Of a stretch of 38,758 nucleotides of DNA, positions 1-7,531 are shown piece after piece (positions within the stretch are counted from its first letter, which is position 1; the number at the start of each line of letters is the position of its first letter). The notes beneath the pieces are model-generated. The model saw only the letters and a list, made by a program, of their open reading frames with translations. It searched no databases and was not told where the DNA came from. The position numbers and the translations under genes are program-made. The DNA is taken from the NCBI RefSeq assembly GCF_003574465.1, contig NZ_QOWC01000064.1:1-38758 (forward strand). Direction: 5' to 3'. Source of the stretch: Methylobacterium crusticola (GTDB lineage: Bacteria > Pseudomonadota > Alphaproteobacteria > Rhizobiales > Beijerinckiaceae).

Positions 1-485
1 CCGAGGCGCTCCCGGCCCGCGCCGAGGCGCCGCGCCCCGCGCCCGCGCCGCAACCCGAGGCCGGGCCGCGGCTGCGGCGCTTCGAGGACGTGGTGGCGCT
101 GGCCGAGACGCGCCGGGACATCGCCCTCAAGATCAGCCTGGAGCGCGACGTCCACCTGGTGCGCTTCGAGGACGGCCGCATCGAGTTCCGCCTCGCCGAG
201 GGCGGGCGCCAGACGCTCGCCAACGACCTCGCCCGGGCCCTCGACCTCTGGACGGGCCGGCGCTGGGTCGTCGCCCTGTCGAAGGAGCCCGGCGAGTCGA
301 CCCTCGCGGCCCGGGCCAGGGCCGCCGTCGAGAGCCGCCACCAGGGTGCCGCCGCCCACCCCCTGGTGCAGGCCGTGCTGAAGAACTTTCCGGGCGCCCA
401 GATCGTCGACGTGCGCGAGAAGGCGCCCGAGGCGGAGGGTCCCGGCGACGCTCCGCCGCCGGAGCCCGAGGACGACGAGCCGTAG
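1..485 (+). CDS. dnaX: DNA polymerase III subunit gamma/tau, C-terminal part (5' end outside window)
   Basis: The reading frame is open from the first bases of the window and ends with TAG at 483-485, so only the C-terminal ~160 residues are present. DnaX is the clamp-loader ATPase of the replicase; this part belongs to the tau region that contacts the polymerase. Visible are a Pro/Ala/Arg-rich linker, a compact alpha/beta segment (from FEDVVALAETRRDIAL to about FPGAQIVDVRE) and an acidic, Pro-rich tail ending EPEDDEP. Assignment rests on the alphaproteobacterial tau-type C-terminus and on ybaB and recR directly downstream, a classic arrangement. The ATPase and zinc domains lie upstream and cannot be checked. 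Confidence 0.85.
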   Translation, partial: EALPARAEAPRPAPAPQPEAGPRLRRFEDVVALAETRRDIALKISLERDVHLVRFEDGRIEFRLAEGGRQTLANDLARALDLWTGRRWVVALSKEPGESTLAARARAAVESRHQGAAAHPLVQAVLKNFPGAQIVDVREKAPEAEGPGDAPPPEPEDDEP

Positions 486-552
486 CGGGGCGCCGGCCGG
501 CGCCCCACATCACGGCGGACAGAGCCCACGACCACCGACGCGAGGACACGCC

Positions 553-876
553 ATGCCCGACATCATGGGGATGATGAAGCAGTTCCAGGCCATGCAGCAG
601 AAGATGGCCGACCTTCAGTCCGAGCTCGACACGGTCGAGGTCTCGGGCGCGTCCGGCGGCGGCGCCGTCGGCGTCACCATGACGGCGAAGGGCGAGGTCA
701 GGAGCGTCACCCTCGAGGCCGCGCTGCTCGTGCCCGGCGAGAAGGAGATCCTGGAGGACCTGATCGTCGCGGCCGTGAACGACGCCAAGATCAAGGCCGA
801 GCGCGCCGCCCAGGAGCGGATGCAGGAGCTGACGAAGGGCCTGCCGCTGCCGCCGGGCCTGAAGCTGCCGTTCTGA
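553..876 (+). CDS. ybaB: YbaB/EbfC family nucleoid-associated protein
   Basis: A 107-residue protein of normal family length. It starts with the typical helix (MMKQFQAMQQKMADLQSELD), followed by the Gly-rich strand region ASGGGAVGVTMTAKGEV and a C-terminal helix with NDAKIKAERA, ending in a Pro-rich tail. YbaB proteins are DNA-binding dimers on the nucleoid. GAGGA at about 541-545 is a suitable ribosome binding site for the ATG at 553. It lies 67 bases after dnaX and 76 before recR, so it is probably cotranscribed with both; the product is therefore tied by context to replication and recombinational repair, though its exact role is not visible in the sequence. Confidence 0.93.
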   Translation: MPDIMGMMKQFQAMQQKMADLQSELDTVEVSGASGGGAVGVTMTAKGEVRSVTLEAALLVPGEKEILEDLIVAAVNDAKIKAERAAQERMQELTKGLPLPPGLKLPF

Positions 877-952
877 CGCCCCGCGTCCCCGCCCCTACCC
901 TGCCGGGGCCCGCGAGGGATCCCGGCCCTCCCCCCAGGTTGTCGAGAATCCC

Positions 953-1558
953 ATGCCCCAGGCCGTCGCGGGTCCGGAGATCGAGCGGCTGATCCAGCTC
1001 CTGGCCCGGATGCCGGGCCTCGGGCCGCGCTCCGCCCGCCGGGCGGCGCTCCAGCTCATCAAGAAGCGCGAGGCGCTGCTCGCCCCCCTGGCGGACGCGA
1101 TGCGGATCGCCGCCGACCGCATCGTGGTCTGCCACGAATGCGGCAACGTCGACACCTCCGAGCCCTGCACGATCTGCCGCGACCCGGCCCGCGATCCCTC
1201 GATCCTGGTGGTGGTCGAGGACGTCTCGGATCTCTGGGCGCTCGAGCGCTCGGGCGCCGTGACGGCGCGCTACCACGTGCTCGGGGGGGTGCTCTCGGCC
1301 CTCGACGGCGTGCGGCCCGAGCACCTGAACCTCGGCCGGCTGGTCGAGCGGGTGGGCGTGCCGGCGATGCGCGAGGTCATCCTGGCCCTCAGCGCCACGG
1401 TGGACGGCCAGACCACCGCCCACTACGTCACCGAACTGCTCACCCACCTGCCCGTGCGGGTGACGAAGCTCGCCCACGGCGTGCCGGTCGGGGGCGAGCT
1501 CGACTATCTCGACGAGGGCACGCTCTCGGCGGCGATCCGGCAGCGCACGGCCTTCTGA
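953..1558 (+). CDS. recR: Recombination mediator protein RecR
   Basis: A 201-residue protein of standard length. RecR acts with RecF/RecO to load RecA at single-strand gaps. Domains in order: helix-hairpin-helix (LARMPGLGPRSARRAALQLI, residues 18-36), a C4 zinc finger with Cys60, Cys63, Cys72 and Cys75, and a Toprim domain beginning about residue 83 (LVVVEDVSDLWALE). The region THLPVRVTKLAHGVPVGGELDYLDEGTL near the C-terminus is the usual Walker-B-like segment of RecR. Third gene of the dnaX-ybaB-recR group. Confidence 0.96.
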   Translation: MPQAVAGPEIERLIQLLARMPGLGPRSARRAALQLIKKREALLAPLADAMRIAADRIVVCHECGNVDTSEPCTICRDPARDPSILVVVEDVSDLWALERSGAVTARYHVLGGVLSALDGVRPEHLNLGRLVERVGVPAMREVILALSATVDGQTTAHYVTELLTHLPVRVTKLAHGVPVGGELDYLDEGTLSAAIRQRTAF

Positions 1559-1585
1559 CCGGGCCAGCCTTCCGGGCGCCCCGGC

Positions 1586-1636
1586 TCGCGCCGCGCGCGC
1601 GGTTGCGCGCGCGCGGGCGCATGCGCGCGTGCGCGC
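1586..1636. repeat. Alternating CG/GC purine-pyrimidine tract
   Basis: The gap between recR and def contains about 50 bases that are almost entirely alternating purine-pyrimidine (CGCGCG runs interrupted by GGTTG, GGG and CATG). Such sequence can flip to Z-DNA under negative supercoiling. It lies immediately upstream of the promoter proposed for def. The structure is seen; any function is inference. Confidence 0.45.
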
Positions 1637-1645
1637 CCTGGAGGT

Positions 1646-1674
1646 TTGACCAGGAAGGCGCGAATCCCTATCTC
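1646..1674 (+). promoter_or_regulatory. Candidate sigma-70 promoter for def-fmt-truA
   Basis: TTGACC (1646-1651) and TATCTC (1669-1674) are separated by exactly 17 bases, a good housekeeping promoter layout for an alphaproteobacterium. Transcription would start near 1681 and give a 5' leader of about 46 bases before the def ATG at 1727. It also argues against the longer in-frame start at 1646, which would lie upstream of the transcript. Confidence 0.5.
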
Positions 1675-1726
1675 GGTCCGGACTCGGCGCGCTCCGGCGC
1701 CCCCCACTCCCGACCCCCAGCGACCG

Positions 1727-2242
1727 ATGACCATCCGCCCCCTCGTCATCCTGCCGGACGCGCGCCTGCGCGTGATCTCGGAGCCGGTCGGCACAATCAC
1801 CGGCGAGGTGCGCAAGCTCGCGGCCGACATGCTCGAGACGATGTACGACGCGCCGGGCGTCGGCCTCGCGGGCATCCAGGTCGGCGAGCCGGTCCGGATC
1901 GTCACCATCGACACCTCGAAGGACAAGGAGGCGCGCAGCCCCCTGGTGATCCTCGATCCCGAGATCGTGTGGTCGTCGCAGGAGAGCCGCCCCTACGAGG
2001 AGGGCTGCCTCTCGATCCCCGAATACTACGCCGAGGTGGTGCGGCCCGACCGGGTGCGGGTGCGCTTCCGGACCCTCGACGGCGAGACGGTGGAGCAGGA
2101 GGCCGACGGCCTGCTGGCGACCTGCCTCCAGCACGAGATCGACCACCTCAACGGCGTGCTGTTCATCGACCACCTGTCGAAGCTCAAGCGCGATCGGGTG
2201 ATGAAGAAGTTCGCCAAGGCCGCCAAGCGCGAGGCGGCCTGA
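1727..2242 (+). CDS. def: Peptide deformylase
   Basis: A 171-residue metalloenzyme that removes the N-formyl group from nascent proteins. All three family motifs are present: GVGLAGIQ (44-51), EGCLS with metal ligand Cys94 (92-96), and QHEIDH with His136, Glu137 and His140 (135-140). The ATG at 1727 (MTIRPLVILPDARL) matches the family N-terminus; an earlier in-frame ATG at 1646 would add 27 residues of low-complexity Arg/Pro sequence and coincides with the promoter. The next gene, fmt, makes the formyl group this enzyme removes, and starts 4 bases after the def stop. Confidence 0.96.
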   Translation: MTIRPLVILPDARLRVISEPVGTITGEVRKLAADMLETMYDAPGVGLAGIQVGEPVRIVTIDTSKDKEARSPLVILDPEIVWSSQESRPYEEGCLSIPEYYAEVVRPDRVRVRFRTLDGETVEQEADGLLATCLQHEIDHLNGVLFIDHLSKLKRDRVMKKFAKAAKREAA

Positions 2243-2246
2243 CCGG

Positions 2247-3176
2247 ATGCCCCTCAAGGTCGTGTTCATGGGCACCCCGGACTTCGCGGTACCGACGCTG
2301 GCCGAGATCGTCGGCGGCGGCCACGAGGTCGCGGCCGTCTACACGCGGGCGCCGGCGCCGGCCGGCCGCGGCATGGCGCTCAAGCCCTCGCCCGTGCAGG
2401 CCCTCGCGGAGCGGTTCGGCCTGCCGGTGCTGACGCCGCGCTCCCTGCGCACCGAGGAGGCCGAAGCGACCTTCCGCCGCCACGGCGCCGACGTGGCGGT
2501 GGTGGTGGCCTACGGCATGATCCTGCCGCCGGCGATCCTGGACGCGCCGGCGCTCGGCTGCCTCAACCTGCACGCCTCGCTGCTGCCGCGCTGGCGCGGC
2601 GCCGCCCCGATCCAGCGCGCCGTGATGGCGGGCGATCCCGAGACCGGCGTCGCCGTGATGCGGATGGAGCCCGGCCTCGACACCGGCCCGGTGGCGATGC
2701 TGGAGCGGCTGGCGATCGGGCCCGACATGACCGCCGGGGAGCTGCACGACCGCCTGATGCCGCTCGGCGCCGACCTGATGGCCCGGGCGCTCGGGGCCCT
2801 GGAGCGCGGCAACCTGGGGTTCCGGCCCCAGCCCGAGGCCGGCGTCGTCTACGCCCGCAAGATCACCAACGAGGAGGCGCGGCTCGACTGGAGCGAGCCG
2901 GCCGACCTGCTGCACGACCGGATCCGCGGCCTCGCGCCGTTCCCGGGCGCCTTCGTGCTGGCGGATCTCGGCCGGGGGCCGGAGCGGCTCAAGGTGCTGC
3001 GGGCGCGGCGCGCGGAGGCCGCCGGGGAGCCGGGCGTCCTGCTCGACCCGGAGGGCACGGTCGCCTGCGGCCGCGGGAGCCTGCGCCTCGTGACGGTGCA
3101 GCCGGCCGGCAAGGCCGCGATGCCGGTCGGGGAGTTCCTGCGCGGACGGCGCCTCGCGCCGGGCGCCCGCCTCTGA
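2247..3176 (+). CDS. fmt: Methionyl-tRNA formyltransferase
   Basis: A 309-residue enzyme that formylates initiator Met-tRNA using 10-formyl-tetrahydrofolate. The N-terminal domain carries the catalytic set Asn107, His109 (CLNLHASLLPRWRGAAPIQ) and Asp145 (GLDTGP), at the positions expected from the E. coli enzyme. The SLLPRWRG loop is the folate-site signature. The C-terminal OB-fold part follows from about residue 205. Begins 4 bases after def, so the two are surely cotranscribed; truA follows after 19 bases. Confidence 0.97.
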   Translation: MPLKVVFMGTPDFAVPTLAEIVGGGHEVAAVYTRAPAPAGRGMALKPSPVQALAERFGLPVLTPRSLRTEEAEATFRRHGADVAVVVAYGMILPPAILDAPALGCLNLHASLLPRWRGAAPIQRAVMAGDPETGVAVMRMEPGLDTGPVAMLERLAIGPDMTAGELHDRLMPLGADLMARALGALERGNLGFRPQPEAGVVYARKITNEEARLDWSEPADLLHDRIRGLAPFPGAFVLADLGRGPERLKVLRARRAEAAGEPGVLLDPEGTVACGRGSLRLVTVQPAGKAAMPVGEFLRGRRLAPGARL

Positions 3177-3195
3177 CGCCGCCCCCCGCCCCGCC

Positions 3196-3936
3196 ATGCC
3201 CCGCTACAAGCTCGTGGTCGAGTACGACGGCACCGCCTTCGCGGGCTGGCAGCGCCAGGCCGCCGACCGCTCGGTGCAGCAGGCGCTTGAGGAGGCCATC
3301 GCGCGCTTCGCGAACGCGCCGGTCCGGGTGCATTGCGCCGGGCGCACCGACGCGGGCGTGCACGCGACCCACCAGGTGGTGCACCTCGACCTCGCCCGGG
3401 ACTGGCGCACCGACACGGTGCGGGACGCCGCCAACGCGCACCTGCGGCCCGAGCCCGTGGCGGTGGTCAGCGCGGCCGTGGTGGAGCCGGGCTTCGACGC
3501 CCGCCACTCGGCGCTCAAGCGCCACTACCGCTACCGCATCCTCAACCGCCGCAGCCCGCCGGCCCTCGCCCGCGGCCGGGTCTGGCACGTGCCCTGGGCG
3601 CTCGACGCCGGCCTGATGCACGACGCCGCGCAGCGCCTCCTCGGCCGGCACGACTTCTCGGCCTTCCGGGCCGCCGAGTGCCAGGCGAACAGCCCCGTCC
3701 GCACCCTCGACCGCCTCGACGTGGCGCGGGACGGCGACGAGGTCGTGGTGCTGGCCGCCGCCCGCTCGTTCCTGCACCACCAGGTCCGCGGCATGGTCGG
3801 CACCCTGATGCTGGCCGGCGGCGGCCGGCTCACGCCCGAGGGCGTCCGCGCCGTGCTCGATTCCCGCGACCGCGGGCGCTGCGGCCCGCTCGCGCCGGCG
3901 GCCGGGCTGACGCTCGTCGGGGTCGACTACCCGTAG
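3196..3936 (+). CDS. truA: tRNA pseudouridine(38-40) synthase
   Basis: A 246-residue enzyme converting uridines 38-40 of the tRNA anticodon arm to pseudouridine. The signature GRTDAGVHATHQ holds the catalytic Asp52. Further family elements are LKRHYRYRILNRR, GRHDFSAFRA and FLHHQVRGMVGTLM. Length is normal. Third gene of the def-fmt-truA group; all three act on translation initiation or tRNA. It is followed by a hairpin shared with the convergent meaB gene. Confidence 0.96.
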   Translation: MPRYKLVVEYDGTAFAGWQRQAADRSVQQALEEAIARFANAPVRVHCAGRTDAGVHATHQVVHLDLARDWRTDTVRDAANAHLRPEPVAVVSAAVVEPGFDARHSALKRHYRYRILNRRSPPALARGRVWHVPWALDAGLMHDAAQRLLGRHDFSAFRAAECQANSPVRTLDRLDVARDGDEVVVLAAARSFLHHQVRGMVGTLMLAGGGRLTPEGVRAVLDSRDRGRCGPLAPAAGLTLVGVDYP

Positions 3937-3983
3937 GGCCGGCCGCCGGCTGGGAGCGCGCCGCGATGCGGACGCGGAGGGCG

Positions 3984-4010
3984 GCACCCGGCCGCGTCGC
4001 CACCGGGTGC
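3984..4010. terminator. Hairpin between convergent truA and meaB
   Basis: GCACCCGG (3984-3991) pairs perfectly with CCGGGTGC (4003-4010) around an 11-base loop. It lies in the short gap between two convergent genes and could end transcription from either side. There is no T tract, so termination is inferred from position only. Confidence 0.4.
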
Positions 4011-4014
4011 GGCG

Positions 4015-4995
4015 CTAGAGGCCGATCAGCGCGGCGATCATGTCGGCGCCCGCCGCGGCGGAGCGCTCGCCGGCCGCGACCGAGCGCTCGGTCTCGGCGG
4101 TCTTCGCGCGCACGGCGGCGCTGCCGGTCAGGCGCTGGTGCAGGCGCTCGTGGACGAGCGCCCACATCCACTTGGCGTCCTGCGCCCGGCGCCGCGCGGC
4201 GATCTCGCCCGTGGCGGTGAGCTTGGCGCGGTGGTCCAGCACGGCATCCCAGAGGGCGTCGAGCCCGTGGTTGGCCAGCCCCGAGACCGTGACCACCGGG
4301 GGCGTCCAGGCCGCGCTCGCGGGGGTCAGGATGTGGAGCGCCGCCCGGTACTCCGCGGCGGCCGCGGAGGCGCGCCGGCGGCCCTCCTCCCCGTCGGCCT
4401 TGTTGACGGCGATCATGTCGGCGAGTTCGAGGATGCCCTTCTTGATCCCCTGCAACTCGTCGCCGGCCCCGGGCAGCATCAGCACGAGGAAGAAGTCGGT
4501 GAGGTCGGCCACCGCGGTCTCGGACTGGCCGACGCCGACGGTCTCGACCAGCACCACGTCGAAGCCGGCGGCCTCGCAGAGCAGCATGGTCTCGCGGGTC
4601 TTCGCCGCGACCCCGCCGAGCGTGCCCGAGGAGGGCGAGGGCCGGATGTAGGCGTTCCGATCGGCGGCGAGGCGGGCCATCCGGGTCTTGTCGCCGAGGA
4701 TCGAGCCGCCGGTGCGGGTCGAGCTCGGGTCGACCGCCAGCACCGCCACCTTGTGCCCCCGCGCCGTCAGGTTGGAGCCGAGGGCGTCGATGGTCGTGGA
4801 CTTGCCCACGCCCGGCACGCCGGTGATGCCGACCCGCACCGCCCGGCCGGTATGCGGCAGCGCCGCGTCGAGGAGCGCGCGGGCGGCGGCGCGGTCGTCC
4901 GCCCGCTTCGACTCCACCAGCGTGATGGCGCGGGCGAGGGCCGCGCGCTGGCCCGCGAGGAGCTGGTCGAGGTCGGGAGCGGCGGGGCGGGTCAT
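4015..4995 (-). CDS. meaB: Methylmalonyl-CoA mutase-associated GTPase MeaB (ArgK family)
   Basis: A 326-residue G3E-family P-loop GTPase that protects and reactivates the B12-dependent methylmalonyl-CoA mutase. Methylobacterium needs that mutase for the ethylmalonyl-CoA pathway during growth on C1 and C2 compounds. Seen: Walker A GVPGVGKS (59-66), the switch stretch DPSSTRTGGSILGDKTRM, ETVGVGQSE and the base-specificity motif NKADG. The ATG at 4995 is chosen because an upstream extension of 17 residues lacks family character. The gene stands alone, with no mutase gene in the window, as is common. Confidence 0.94.
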   Translation of the reverse strand: MTRPAAPDLDQLLAGQRAALARAITLVESKRADDRAAARALLDAALPHTGRAVRVGITGVPGVGKSTTIDALGSNLTARGHKVAVLAVDPSSTRTGGSILGDKTRMARLAADRNAYIRPSPSSGTLGGVAAKTRETMLLCEAAGFDVVLVETVGVGQSETAVADLTDFFLVLMLPGAGDELQGIKKGILELADMIAVNKADGEEGRRRASAAAAEYRAALHILTPASAAWTPPVVTVSGLANHGLDALWDAVLDHRAKLTATGEIAARRRAQDAKWMWALVHERLHQRLTGSAAVRAKTAETERSVAAGERSAAAGADMIAALIGL

Positions 4996-5253
4996 GGCGC
5001 CTTTGTGCCGGGAAGCGGCCATGCCGTCGAGGCCCCGCGGGAGCACGACCGGCCCGCGTCCGGGCGTGGCCGCCGTGCAACACGCGCCCGCCCGCGCTCC
5101 GGCGCCCCGGCGCGGCCACGCTCACGCCGCATCGGCCGCCTGATAGGGGTCCCGCAGATCAACCGGAGACCCGGTCGCCCTGGCCCGCGCGGCCGCGGGC
5201 GGCGGGCCTCCCCGCCGGCACCGGCCGGCCATGCAGGAACGGGCCTCGGACGC

Positions 5254-6282
5254 ATGCCACAGACCATCCGGCCGACCCGCCGCGGCTTCGTTCGGCTCGG
5301 CGGCGCGTCGCTCGCCGCCGCGGCGCTCGGCGGCTGCTTCGGCGAGGGGGGGATCACCGGCGCGGTCTCGACGCCCGAGCGGCAATCGGCCCTCGACGTC
5401 AGCCCGCTGCTCCTGGTGGCGACGACCCGCCGGGCCGCCGAGCCCCCGTCGCGCCCCCCCTACTTCACCGACCAGCGCGGGCGCGGCCTCTCCTTCGCGG
5501 CCGTGCGCCTCGTGGCGCCCGACCGCTCCCTCGTCGGGAAGGTCTCGGCCGTCGTCACCGGGGACTGGCGCATCGCCTCGGTGCCGCGGGTCGAGGCGGG
5601 CCCGGGCGCCGCCGCCGCCTTCGCGGAGGCCGCGCTCGGGCGCGACGTGCTGCTCTACGTCCACGGCTACCGCCAGTCCTTCGAGAGCGCCGCGGTCAGC
5701 GCCGCCCAGCTCTCGGACGGCATCCGCTTCCGCGGCGTCTCGGGCCTGTTCACCTGGCCGTCCGCCGGCTCGACGTTCGATTACGGCTACGACCGCGAGA
5801 GCGCGCTCTGGTCGCGCGACGCCCTGGAGGACCTGCTGCGGGCGCTCGCGGCGGCGCAGTCCGGCGGGCGCATCCACGTCGTCGCCCACTCGATGGGCAC
5901 GCTGCTCACGCTCGAGACCCTGCGGATGCTGCGGGCCGATGCCGGCGAGGCGGCGCTCGACAGGATCGGCGCCGTGGTGCTGGCGGCGCCCGACATCGAC
6001 ATCGACCTGTTCACCAGCGGCGTCGAGCGCCTCGGGCCCGCGGCCCGCAAGATCACGGTGATCTCCTCCACGAACGACCGGGCGCTCGAGCTCTCCAGCA
6101 CCATCGCGGGCGGCGTGCTGCGGGCCGGGGCGGCCGACCGCTCGCGGCTCGAGGCCCTGGGGGTGCGGGTCGCGGACGCCTCCGAGTACGGCGGCGGCCT
6201 CATCAACCACGACCTGTTCCTGTCGAACGTCGAGGTGCAGCAGGTGGTCAAGCGCGCCGTGGCGCGGGCGGACGGGCGCTGA
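5254..6282 (+). CDS. Alpha/beta hydrolase of the DUF900 type, Tat/lipoprotein signal
   Basis: A 342-residue protein. The N-terminus carries a twin-arginine motif (RRGFVRLGG from residue 9) followed by a short hydrophobic stretch and a lipobox LGGC with Cys28, so it is probably exported folded and lipid-anchored. Hydrolase features: oxyanion region VLLYVHGYRQ (His137-Gly138) and the nucleophile elbow AHSMG with Ser213; Asp in APDIDID and His in INHDLF are candidates for the rest of the triad. This matches the DUF900/COG4782 esterase-like group. Substrate is unknown. It stands alone between meaB (divergent) and phoH (convergent); the ribosome binding site is weak. Confidence 0.8.
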   Translation: MPQTIRPTRRGFVRLGGASLAAAALGGCFGEGGITGAVSTPERQSALDVSPLLLVATTRRAAEPPSRPPYFTDQRGRGLSFAAVRLVAPDRSLVGKVSAVVTGDWRIASVPRVEAGPGAAAAFAEAALGRDVLLYVHGYRQSFESAAVSAAQLSDGIRFRGVSGLFTWPSAGSTFDYGYDRESALWSRDALEDLLRALAAAQSGGRIHVVAHSMGTLLTLETLRMLRADAGEAALDRIGAVVLAAPDIDIDLFTSGVERLGPAARKITVISSTNDRALELSSTIAGGVLRAGAADRSRLEALGVRVADASEYGGGLINHDLFLSNVEVQQVVKRAVARADGR

Positions 6283-6298
6283 CGCCGCGGTGACGGCG

Positions 6299-6348
6299 GC
6301 GGGGGCCGGCTTGCCCCCGCCGCACGCGGGGGCCGGCTTGCCCCCCGC
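6299..6348. terminator. Duplicated hairpin between convergent genes
   Basis: Two nearly identical hairpins stand in tandem, 27 bases apart: GCGGGGGC-cggctt-GCCCCCGC at 6299-6320 and a copy with one extra C at 6326-6348. Each has an 8-bp GC-only stem and a 6-base loop. They sit between the 3' ends of the hydrolase gene and phoH and probably serve as a two-way transcription barrier, although neither has a T tract. Confidence 0.5.
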
Positions 6349-6407
6349 CGCGCCCGGCGGCCGCCGGCCGCCTCGATCGCCCCCGCGCGCGCGGCGCGGG
6401 GAAACCG

Positions 6408-7124
6408 TCAGAGCCGCGCCTCCTCGAAGGCCCGCACCCACTCGGCGCAGATGCCCGATCGCACGATGTCGTCGAGGCCGAACTCGACGATCGGTACCGG
6501 CATCATCCGGCTCTTGACGAGGTGGATGACGGTGCGCAGGCCCGAGGTCTCGCGCAGGTCGGTCTGGGAGACGTCGCCGTTGATGATGACCTGCGTGCCG
6601 TCGCCGATGCGGGTCAGGAACATCTTGATCTCGGCCGGCGTCGTGTTCTGGGCCTCGTCGAGGATCACCAGGCAGTCCTTGAAGGTGCGGCCCCGCATCA
6701 CCTCGAAGGGCACCACCTCGATGTCGCCGGCCTTGAGCGCGACGTCGAAGGCCCCCGCGCCCATGCGCTCCTTCATCGCCTCGGTCAGGGGCGCGACCCA
6801 GGGGGCGATCTTCTCCTCGAGGCTGCCGGGAAAGTAGCCGAGGGAGCGCCCGGCGGGCACGTTCGGCCGGGTGATCACCACCTTGGCGACGCGGCGCTGG
6901 CGCAGGAGATCCGCCGCCCGGGTGCCGGCGATGTAGGTCTTGCCGGTGCCGGCCGGCCCGAGGACGATGACTTGCGAATGGGAACCGAGGGCTTCGAGGT
7001 ATTCGGCCTGGCGGGCCGTCATCGGCTGGATCGGAGGCGGGTTGCGCTCCTCCTCGAACCGGGTGCGGTGTATCCGGATCGAGCGGTCTTCGACCAGTTC
7101 AAGTCGTGCGCGTCGTCTCTTCAT
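6408..7124 (-). CDS. phoH: PhoH family P-loop ATPase
   Basis: A 238-residue protein consisting of the PhoH ATPase domain. Seen: Walker A GPAGTGKT (56-63), ITRPNVPAGRSLGYFPGSLEEKI, Walker B CLVILDEAQN, and the sensor-like region IINGDVSQTDLRETSGL. PhoH proteins are predicted RNA-associated ATPases; the exact substrate is unsettled. It lacks the extra N-terminal domain of the ~330-residue PhoH found next to ybeY, so it is the short type. The start at 7124 gives a basic N-terminus MKRRRARLEL. It is downstream of the helicase gene on the same strand but separated by 407 bases, so it likely has its own promoter. Confidence 0.9.
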   Translation of the reverse strand: MKRRRARLELVEDRSIRIHRTRFEEERNPPPIQPMTARQAEYLEALGSHSQVIVLGPAGTGKTYIAGTRAADLLRQRRVAKVVITRPNVPAGRSLGYFPGSLEEKIAPWVAPLTEAMKERMGAGAFDVALKAGDIEVVPFEVMRGRTFKDCLVILDEAQNTTPAEIKMFLTRIGDGTQVIINGDVSQTDLRETSGLRTVIHLVKSRMMPVPIVEFGLDDIVRSGICAEWVRAFEEARL

Positions 7125-7531
7125 GGATCAACACTCCCACTGGACTTGCGGTGCCGATTTTCGTCTGCCCTCTCGTGTCCCAGGTCTCCTTTGTTCTTGA
7201 ATGACTCAAACCCGTCGGGGCGCACCGGTTCCACGTGCGAGCGACGCGAGCGGTGGACAAGTCCGCACGCATCCCCCCGAGAGTAGGTGGGCCGGGATGG
7301 CGGAGCAATTCTTGCGCCGCACCATGAACCGGCAAAACCGAAAGTGACGGAGAGGAGCCGCCGTCCTGTGATGTAAAGTACACAGATCAGGACGCGGGAC
7401 CGGTGGCCTTGCGGGACGATGGCGCGGATCGCGCGCGATCCGCCGTCCGGATGAGGTCGCCACCAGTCGCTGCTCCTCGGGCTCGCCCGCGCGCGGCGCG
7501 GGACGGGTCGTCGGCCGTCCGGGCCGGCGCG
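7125..7531. other. 407-base gap between uvrD 3' end and phoH start; no supported gene
   Basis: This stretch is lower in GC than its surroundings and must hold the phoH promoter on the minus strand. Short open frames occur on both strands but none has a convincing ribosome binding site or recognizable product. A minus-strand AAAGGAG at about 7187-7193 looks like a ribosome binding site, yet no start codon follows at a suitable distance. A long phoH leader or a small RNA are possible but not shown. Confidence 0.4.

Noticed and set aside
7209..7232. GGAAC...GGTT on the minus strand upstream of phoH, like an EcfG stress promoter
   Set aside because: Spacing is 15 instead of 16-17 and the -10 reads GGTT rather than CGTT.
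7372..7382. TGTAAAGTACA, palindrome-like
   Set aside because: Only 4-bp arms; too short to call an operator.
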